From the NCBI GenBank assembly GCA_018825725.1, contig JAHKBC010000209.1, positions 1 through 5,155 on the forward strand: a DNA stretch of 5,155 bases, read 5' to 3'. Numbering within the stretch: position 1 is the stretch's first letter; every line of letters starts with the position of its first letter. The notes beneath the pieces were generated by a model. It was not told the origin of the DNA, made no database searches, and saw nothing but the letters and a program-made list of their open reading frames with translations. Positions 1-5,155 of the stretch are shown piece after piece. The position numbers and the translations under genes are program-made. The stretch is from Candidatus Omnitrophota bacterium (GTDB taxonomy: Bacteria; Omnitrophota; Gorgyraeia; Gygaellales; Profunditerraquicolaceae).

Positions 1-48
1 AGAAGTTAATATTGTAGAAGAGAAAGATGGATCAACTAGTAGTTCCCT
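1..48 (+). repeat. In-frame joint repeat, copy 1
   Basis: Bases 1-39 are identical to 2116-2154, and 46 of the first 48 positions match. The offset of 2115 bases is a multiple of three, so both copies encode the same peptide, EVNIVEEKDGST, in the main frame. Wobble bases are identical too, unlike the rest of the paralogous sequence, which suggests a recent duplication or gene conversion. The copy begins at the very edge of the window, so its true length is unknown and the repeat may continue upstream. Confidence 0.95.
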
Positions 49-3000
49 CACTGCCCGCTCCGTAGTCCAGGATTACCTCTCTCAGGTAGAATCTCTCTAC
101 AAAGCAGGCTCCATTAATAGGCTCAACCATCAGACTATACGCTTCTTCATGACCGAAGCCCAGAAGAAGAACTACATGTCAGCCGTAAGGGACGTATTAA
201 GACAGAGGAATGCTTCTGTAATCACTCCTGACATACTCTTTGAGGCAGCTGATATGGCTACAAAGAAGGATAAATCCACCATTACCGCTAGAATTGGCCT
301 TCAGCCAGGCACCATGAATCCATTGCACTACGGTCATATCTCAGCATCCTTAGCCGGCATCATAGCCAATGACCTGGATATGGTCATCTTAGCCAATGGC
401 GGCACAGTCCCGGATAAGCCCTACGCCGCTAATGCCGATATACGTAATGAGATGGCCCGCATAGCAGCAGGGGGGGAAGAAGGCTTAAGCGAATGGCTGC
501 AGGTAACCCCTATCAGGCAGCAGACAGTGGAGATGTTTGAATCAGAAGGCGAAGAATCCTTAAGAATAGTTGGAGCAGATGAGAACGCACGCCGCTTCAA
601 CATGGATATGGCAGCCTTCATCTGGCTCTTCCGCGCCAACCCCAACGTAAAGTGGACCTACCTGGTAGGTTCTGACAAGGTAGCCGGATACGGCAAGAAG
701 GGTGAATACGGCCTGATAGTAGAGACCTTAGGGGATACAAGGGCCAATGCCCAGGTGGTATATTTTGCCAGGACAGGCGAAGATATAGATTATTCCAAAG
801 ACATCGCTCGTCACAGCTGGATGCAGGAGAAGTGGCATGCCGGCTTCTTCAAGCGCTCGCCTTTACCTTCCTTCGAAGACCTTTCGGCCACCAAGGTAAG
901 GATAGCCCTTATTACAGGAGCTGACAACATTGACGGAGTAGCTCTTACCGAGTCCATCGCTTCGGATGTGCTTACCTACATAAGGAATAACAGGACCCTT
1001 ATGTTCCTCTATGACCTGGAGATATCCGAGAAGAATGCCGATAAGCTTGCTAAGGAAACTAAATACTCAGATGCCCTTAGCATATACAACCTTATCCTGG
1101 CCAAGATAACCAACGAAAACCAGGTAGACAAGCAGGTGCTGGATAAACTGCAGTCGTTAGTCTTAAAGAAGATAGACAAAGTTACTCAGGCGTTGGCGCA
1201 AGAAGTATTCCTTAAGCCACAAGACAAAACAAGCTCACCTATCAATGAGAGAGCACCACCACAGACAACCTCATCTTCCGTTAAATCTGCAGAAGAACTC
1301 GCCCAATTTATCCGTAGTCTTGACCTTTCCAAATTCAACACCATCGCCAAATTCGCTCTCTATTCCGGACCTCCAGGAGGCGGTAAGGGAGCTGTATGGA
1401 ATAGGTTCATTGAGAAATACGGCGACTTAATTGATCGTTTCACCTTATTCCATACTCGCCCCATCAGGCCGGGAGAGATTCAAAATGAGGCTTATTACTT
1501 CCGAACACCTGAACACCTCAAGCATCTTGAATCCGAAGGCAAAATCATTACCACTTTAGTGAATAAACAGCCTCAAGGCTTGGCCTTGGTTAGTTTTAAG
1601 GATACTTATATTGATCCTGTCACCAAAGAAACCCAGACCGCCCAGGTCAAAGGATTAGATCAGGTCTTTACCGGCTCAAAGATTGTTGTCTTGGAGGGAG
1701 GCCTGGGTTGGTTCGAAGAGTTAAAGAAGAACTATGATGACAGTCTGCTCTCTCTATTTATCTCGCCATTCTCTGATGAAGAGATAGCTAGGATGTCACA
1801 AGAACCCTTACGTTATATAGTCGGCCTTGAGACAGCATTGCGTATCCACAGCCGCGAAGCAGAAGAGGCAAAGATTATCAAGAAGAAAGCCGAAGAAAGC
1901 ATTAATAACGGTTGCCAGCCCGAGAAATTCTTCTTGCCTACTGACCACAAAAACTTCATTCAAAGAACAGAGGAAGCAGCTGAGCAAGTCAGGCGCAAGG
2001 ATGAATACAGGAAAGTATTAGTTAATACCTGGGCAGATACCCTGGAGCAATTTGAAAGAATTATTTCCAATCTTAGAGAAGAGTTTGCTTGGTCCATATT
2101 TGATAACCTTGTGAGAGAAGTTAATATTGTAGAAGAGAAAGATGGATCAACTAGGAGTCCCCTGCAAGGTGAAAATTTAACCTCATCCGTTTTTACAAAA
2201 GATAACAGACTTATCGGAGCGATTATTAGAAATAACCACTTACCTGAAAGTGCCAATAGATTTACTACTATGGTGGATCCGCTTTCAATCAATACATTCT
2301 TCCTCAAGGCTGGAACTAAAGGCGTAAAGGCATATCATGGCGCAGTAGAAGGGGAGAATCCTTTCGGTAGCAGGCCAAGGCAGGAATTTTTGTTTGTTCT
2401 AAAAGGGAAGATAAAGGTTAGCTTTTATACAATAGATAATGAGTTTGTCGCGGCGGATAATCTCAAGGCCGGTGATGGTGTTTTGTTTACCGAAGGCCAT
2501 CGGGTTGATTTCTTGGAGGATACTGTAATTCTAGAGATAAAACAGGGCCCGTATCCAGAAACAAAGGATAGGGACGTCATAATTTTACCAGAGCAAGGCT
2601 CTTCTTCCATTACCATGCAGTCTACCGCTCGGAAGACGGTATATGCATACTTGGCTGAGATCAACGGCTTGGTAAGAAGGGGTCTTAGTGCGGAACAAAT
2701 TAAAGATCTTAGATTCAATATGACTCCTGAGCAGAAAGAGGTTTATCTAAAAGCTATTAATGAAGTATTAAATGATATGGAATCACAAGTTTTATTGGAA
2801 GGTAAGAAGTTTGATAAGGTCATTAATCCTGCAATACTATTCAAAGCCGCCAAGATAGCCACTAAGAAAGATCGATCTAGCGTTAAAGCAAGGATCGGAC
2901 TTCAGCCTGGCACCATGAATCCGCTGCATTTTGGACATCTTTCAATGTCTTTGGCTGGGGTAATAGGTCAAATTCTTAATTTTGTACTTTTGGCCAATGG

Positions 3001-5155
3001 AGGGACAGTTCCAGATAAACCATATGCTGCTGATGCTAATATCCGTAATACCATGGCCAATAAAGCAGTAGAAGATGTTGAAGGATTAAACCGTTGGGTT
3101 GGAGTAACTCCTATCAGGCAGCAGACCGTAGATATGTTTAGCCAGAGCCAGGCAACTATAAAGCTTGTCGGAGCAAATGAATCAATAAGGAGATTCAATA
3201 TGGATATGGCAGCATTCATCTGGTTATTTATGGCTAACCCTAAGGTAACATGGTTCTATTTGGTTGGTTCTGATAAGGTGGGTTCTAAGAAGAAAGATGA
3301 AAAAGGCTATGGGGAGAAGAACGAAATCGGTCTAGTCAAGGAAACCCTATCCGTTACCAAAGAATATACAGGCAATAAGACAAAAATTGTATATTTTGTA
3401 AGGAAAGGCTCGGAGATTGATTACAAGAACAAAATTAAGAAATACGAATGGTTAGCTGTTTTATGGAGGAGGCTCTTTAGAAAATCTAAGATACCTTCTT
3501 TTGATGATCTTTCCGCAACGCATATAAGGACCGCTCTAAGTAGCGAAGATTCAGGTTTTGTTGGAGATAGGGCTGTAGGTAATACTGTCTTATCTGAGTG
3601 TGTGCCAAATTCTGTGATTGAATATATTATAGATAATAACCCTGTCGCCCCTGGAAGGCAACTGCGTTTCCTATATCCTTTAGAGAATAAAGAAAAGGAT
3701 GCAGAAAAACTCATTAAAACAGGGGATAAAAGATCCGCCTTAGGTATCTATTTGTCTATAAAAGATACTATTTTACAGGAAAAAGCTCTGCCTGAAATTG
3801 AAAGAAGAGCTTCTATTGATACTCTTGATAGCGTATTAAAGAACCTGGATAAGAAGATATCGGAACTTATCTTTGGAAGGTTTACCTTACAAGACATAAT
3901 TATCTATTCTCAAATAGAAGACAGTTTCGCCGTGGAATATGAAGGCATCACTGCCTGTCCGCAACCCGGGGATGTTCCTGCGAGTGTTCATTTTAACATA
4001 ACCAATTCCTCCTCAGATTCAGCAAAACAATTAGCAGTCATTTTAGGCATGGCTGCGGCTAAACTTACAGAAGTAGTCCTATCTAGCAAAGACCAGGATT
4101 TGATTAACCATTATAATAGTTTATTTGATAATCCGCTAAACAGGGGTCCTCCGATGCTTTTCCGTATAAATAACTCCTTGTCTATGGTTTCAGCGAGATA
4201 CTATAATCGCGGAACACAAATAAGCCAGTTTATCTTTAATAGTGAATTCATTAGCCATATTTTGTTGCTTTTTCAACATGATCAGCAGTCAGCCTTAGTT
4301 ATATTAGCCATCCGTTTATTCCAGGAATTAGGCCATACCGAATTATTCTCTACCCAGTATGCGTTCTATAAACATGAATATAGGCTGTTTAAGTATAGCT
4401 TGCGGCTTTACCAGACTCTTGTTGCTCAAGGTTTATCCTTAGCTTCTGCTTATCCTCACTCCACAATAAAATTATTCCAGGCTTTAATGCGCGACACTTC
4501 CATTATTACTGATATAGATGCTTTAGAGTCCGGAGCCAAATTATTAGAAACTGAAGCTGAAGAGGTCTATCAGAATCGCGCCTCCGGGAAATATGTCATT
4601 GAAGATAGCAAGAAAAGCCCTACCTGCAAAGCCCGTGATGACCGGATTGAAAAAGCATATCGGTTGGGAGACCCTGATTTCTGGGGGGATAACGCATCCA
4701 AAAGACTGCAGAAGAAAAGTGTCCTTAATGGGACATTCTTGGGTTTTTATTGGCAGTTACTTATGCATAGGGTAGTTGCTCAAGGCCGAGAGTCATTCCT
4801 ATTTTTAAATCAGGAATCCCTAGGCAGGGTTCCTTTTAACCAAACTAAGAATCCACGAGTACCCAATCTTTTTAAAGCTGATTGGAAGCGCCAATATCCG
4901 GCCTGGAATTTTAAAAGGAGGACTTCAGACGGGGTAGCTTTGACTATTGCAGAAGATGACATAAGGTACGTTCAGCGTATGCACGATCATCCTACCGTAG
5001 AGAAGACATTTTACCTCTCTGACGGCAAGGGCATATATTTTAGTACTGATCAGCAGATAATACTTGAGGTCCAGAGGTTAGCCGATGTCGCGCGAGACGA
5101 AAAAGACCCCAGCAAGAAGAAAATAGCGAAGAAAGCGGTCTGGCAGTATATAGTC
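2..5155 (+). CDS. Internal fragment of a giant multidomain protein (NadD-like / guanylate-kinase-like / cupin / NadD-like / unassigned)
   Basis: One frame is open across the entire window: 1718 codons with no stop, lacking both the true start and the stop. Domains in order are helical lead (17-95), NadD-like nucleotidyltransferase (96-332), helical tail (333-403), linker (404-447), guanylate-kinase-like (448-695), joint (706-718), cupin (737-863), second lead (875-962), second NadD-like (963-1220), second tail (1221-1293) and an unassigned region (1294-1718). Continuous homology to known domains in the same frame shows that this frame is real. Nothing visible is a signal peptide or a clear membrane helix, so a cytoplasmic location is inferred, although the N-terminus is not in view. 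The overall function is unknown. The fusion of repeated metabolic-enzyme domains resembles the giant ORFs I associate with Omnitrophota. Internal ATG codons lack convincing ribosome binding sites, so I do not split the frame into separate genes. Confidence 0.93.
50..286 (+). other. Helical lead segment of NadD-like module 1
   Basis: Residues 17-95 are charged and probably alpha-helical. They start at a TAR motif (17-19) and end at an ATKKDKS motif just before the first strand of the nucleotidyltransferase. The segment aligns with residues 875-962 of module 2: TAR, an FMTEAQKK / NMTPEQKE match, PDILFEAA / PAILFKAA, and ATKKD. The second copy is about nine residues longer, before PAILF. I recognise no family. 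The constant position in front of both NadD-like domains suggests a fixed part of the repeated unit. Confidence 0.7.
287..997 (+). other. NadD/NMNAT-like adenylyltransferase domain, copy 1
   Basis: Residues 96-332 match the NadD/NMNAT nucleotidyltransferase fold in motif order. The ATP-binding GTMNPLHYGH (103-112) carries HxGH at H109-H112 and parallels the family GTFDPxHxGH. TVPDKP (135-140) parallels the PPHK loop. FNMDMA (199-204) with D202 sits where NadD has SYTIDT, and YLVGSDK (220-226) parallels FIIGAD. LSATKVR (294-300) parallels the family ISSTxIR. Family enzymes transfer AMP from ATP to nicotinate or nicotinamide mononucleotide in NAD synthesis. All adenylyl-binding motifs are kept, so catalysis is plausible, but the substrate is inferred only from the family. 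The domain is about 237 residues, slightly longer than typical NadD. It could instead be another member of the HxGH nucleotidyltransferase superfamily. Confidence 0.85.
998..1210 (+). other. Helical tail segment of NadD-like module 1
   Basis: Residues 333-403 follow the nucleotidyltransferase, beginning with LMFLYDLEI and continuing in charged helices; one stretch (YSDALSIYNLIL) is reminiscent of a TPR helix. It aligns with residues 1221-1293 of module 2: FLYDLE / FLYPLE, EKNADKL / EKDAEKL, DALSIY / SALGIY, and a final Lys-rich helix. This shows that the duplicated unit extends beyond the catalytic domain on both sides. Function unknown. Confidence 0.65.
1211..1345 (+). other. Ser/Pro-rich interdomain linker
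   Basis: Residues 404-447 include a low-complexity stretch with TSSP (410-413), APPQTT and SSS. It is probably disordered and separates the helical tail of NadD-like module 1 from the kinase-like domain; a short helix (SAEELAQFI) precedes the P-loop strand. Similar Ser-rich stretches lie at residues 10-16, 715-728 and 868-875, each at a domain boundary. Confidence 0.6.
1346..2086 (+). other. Guanylate-kinase-like domain with degenerate GMP site
   Basis: Residues 448-695 match guanylate kinase in order. The P-loop GPPGGGKGA (456-464) parallels GPSGxGKGT. HTRPIRPGE (484-492) followed by YYF (498-500) parallels TTRxxRxGE...YxF. IVVLEGGLGW parallels VLLEIDVQG, LLSLFISPFSDEEI parallels IFIxPPSxEEL, and YRKVLVN (669-675) with TLEQFERII parallels the C-terminal YDYVVVNDDLEEAxxxII. 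Guanylate kinase converts GMP and ATP to GDP and ADP. The P-loop Thr is Ala464, the Glu of the FIEYA segment is replaced, the Tyr of the NYYGT segment is missing, and the Asp of EIDVQG is Gly. Guanylate kinase activity is therefore doubtful, although ATP binding remains possible. An insertion in the lid region makes the domain about 40 residues longer than usual. It may be a binding or scaffold domain, as in MAGUK proteins. Confidence 0.8.
2116..2163 (+). repeat. In-frame joint repeat, copy 2
   Basis: This is the second copy of the 39-bp exact repeat (2116-2154), with two mismatches in the following nine bases. It encodes residues 706-717, directly after the C-terminal helix of the guanylate-kinase-like domain, and it ends at a Ser-rich junction. 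After this copy comes a cupin domain, whereas after copy 1 the helical lead follows at once. It therefore marks a module boundary. Confidence 0.95.
2210..2590 (+). other. Cupin domain (RmlC-like fold), metal site incomplete
   Basis: Residues 737-863 match a cupin family seen in bacterial hypothetical and sugar-related proteins. The visible features are an IIRNNHLPESANRFTT entry strand, a motif 1 ending E795-x6-G802 (EFLFVLKG), a motif 2 GDGVLFTEGH (824-833), and the typical LEDTVILEIKQGPY segment after it. The usual HxH pair before the Glu is not intact: only H779 lies nearby, and an insertion with FGSRPR separates it from E795. H833 of motif 2 is kept. With at most part of the metal site, it may bind a ligand without catalysis or be structural. 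It is an extra domain relative to module 1, inserted between the 39-bp joint and the helical lead. Confidence 0.8.
2624..2887 (+). other. Helical lead segment of NadD-like module 2
   Basis: Residues 875-962 are the paralogue of residues 17-95. The segment starts at TARKTV and contains NMTPEQKE, then PAILFKAA and ATKKDRS directly before the nucleotidyltransferase. Between the second helix and PAILF it has about nine extra residues relative to copy 1. The family is not recognised. Confidence 0.7.
2888..3661 (+). other. NadD/NMNAT-like adenylyltransferase domain, copy 2
   Basis: Residues 963-1220 repeat copy 1. Over residues 964-1046 a hand count gives 59 of 83 identical. Motifs kept are GTMNPLHFGH (H976 and H979 of HxGH), TVPDKP with K1006, FNMDMA with D1068, YLVGSDK with D1091, and LSATHIR (1170-1176). 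All residues seen as the ATP-binding signature in copy 1 are present here, so both copies may be active. There is an insertion of Lys-rich and Gly-containing residues just after D1091, and one residue fewer before FNMDMA. The domain is about 258 residues. Its DNA is poorer in GC than copy 1. Substrate is inferred from the family only. Confidence 0.85.
3662..3880 (+). other. Helical tail segment of NadD-like module 2
   Basis: Residues 1221-1293 begin LRFLYPLEN, then EKDAEKLI and SALGIYLSI, and end in a Lys-rich helix with KNLDKKISELIFG. They align with residues 333-403 of module 1. After this tail the two modules part: module 1 continues into a linker and the kinase-like domain, module 2 into unassigned sequence. 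Confidence 0.65.
3881..5155 (+). other. Unassigned C-terminal region with QELGH motif, runs off the window
   Basis: Residues 1294-1718 match no family I can name. The first part (1294-1410) looks mixed alpha/beta with few Cys (C1319). Residues 1424-1480 look helical and contain LFQELGH (1439-1445) followed by KHEY (1457-1460). This is the spacing of an HExxH zinc-protease helix with a downstream acidic residue, but the first His is Gln1441. Later parts include DPDFWGD, an aromatic and basic stretch (KADWKRQYPAWNFKRR) and MHDHP (1660-1664), and the region ends in a Lys-rich helix. The reading frame remains open throughout, so it is coding. It could be a degenerate peptidase-related module or a lineage-specific domain. 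Confidence 0.55.

Noticed and set aside
1245..1430. 61-residue + strand open frame in another phase
   Set aside because: It overlaps the linker and P-loop of the main frame, which has clear homology; its own translation is low complexity with no domain.
1..2163. 39-bp repeat as a CRISPR repeat or mobile-element end
   Set aside because: There are only two copies 2.1 kb apart, in frame and coding, with no spacers, inverted repeats or transposase.
1960..2307. 115-residue open frame on the minus strand
   Set aside because: It lies opposite the kinase end and cupin start of the main frame, has no recognisable domain, and its sequence is an antisense shadow.
2968..3219. Minus-strand open frame resembling another at 421-645 (shared STVCCLIGVT)
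   Set aside because: The similarity arises because both are antisense to the duplicated NadD-like domains, not because of a repeated antisense gene.
3464..3475. Second AGGAGG sequence as an internal ribosome binding site
   Set aside because: It encodes Trp-Arg-Arg within the NadD-like domain and no start codon follows at a suitable distance.
4915..4942. Strong Shine-Dalgarno-like AAGGAGG followed by an in-frame TTG
   Set aside because: The spacing of about 18 bases is too long, the sequence simply encodes Lys-Arg-Arg, and the main frame continues on both sides.

Overview
The whole window lies inside one giant protein-coding gene. On the + strand, the frame starting at base 2 runs for 1718 sense codons to base 5155 with no stop, and it is open at both ends. 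I translated it by hand; residue 1 is the codon at base 2, and residue n starts at base 3n-1. Neither the start codon nor the stop codon is in the window. There is no intergenic DNA, RNA gene, promoter, terminator or CRISPR array, and every shorter open frame on either strand is a shadow of this gene.

Layout in order: (1) the tail of a joint, residues 1-13, encoded by a 39-bp stretch that recurs exactly at 2116-2154; (2) a helical lead, then a first nicotinate/nicotinamide-nucleotide adenylyltransferase-like (NadD/NMNAT-like, HxGH superfamily) domain, then a helical tail; (3) a Ser/Pro-rich linker; (4) a guanylate-kinase-like domain with a P-loop but a degraded GMP site; (5) the 39-bp joint again, followed by a cupin domain that is absent after the first joint; (6) a second lead, NadD-like domain and tail, homologous to item 2; (7) about 425 residues that I cannot assign, containing a QELGH sequence that looks like an HExxH zinc motif with its first His lost. 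The protein is therefore a string of duplicated, normally free-standing soluble domains. The joint placed directly after the kinase domain suggests that another kinase-like copy lies just upstream of the window.

The organism cannot be named from the sequence alone. Giant ORFs made of repeated enzyme-like domains joined by Ser-rich linkers are best known to me from Omnitrophota (former OP3), and that is my best guess (inference). Both NadD-like copies keep their nucleotide-binding motifs, which argues for selection on them. The kinase and cupin copies have lost key residues and may be structural or regulatory. The first half is richer in GC than the second, although the modules are paralogous.
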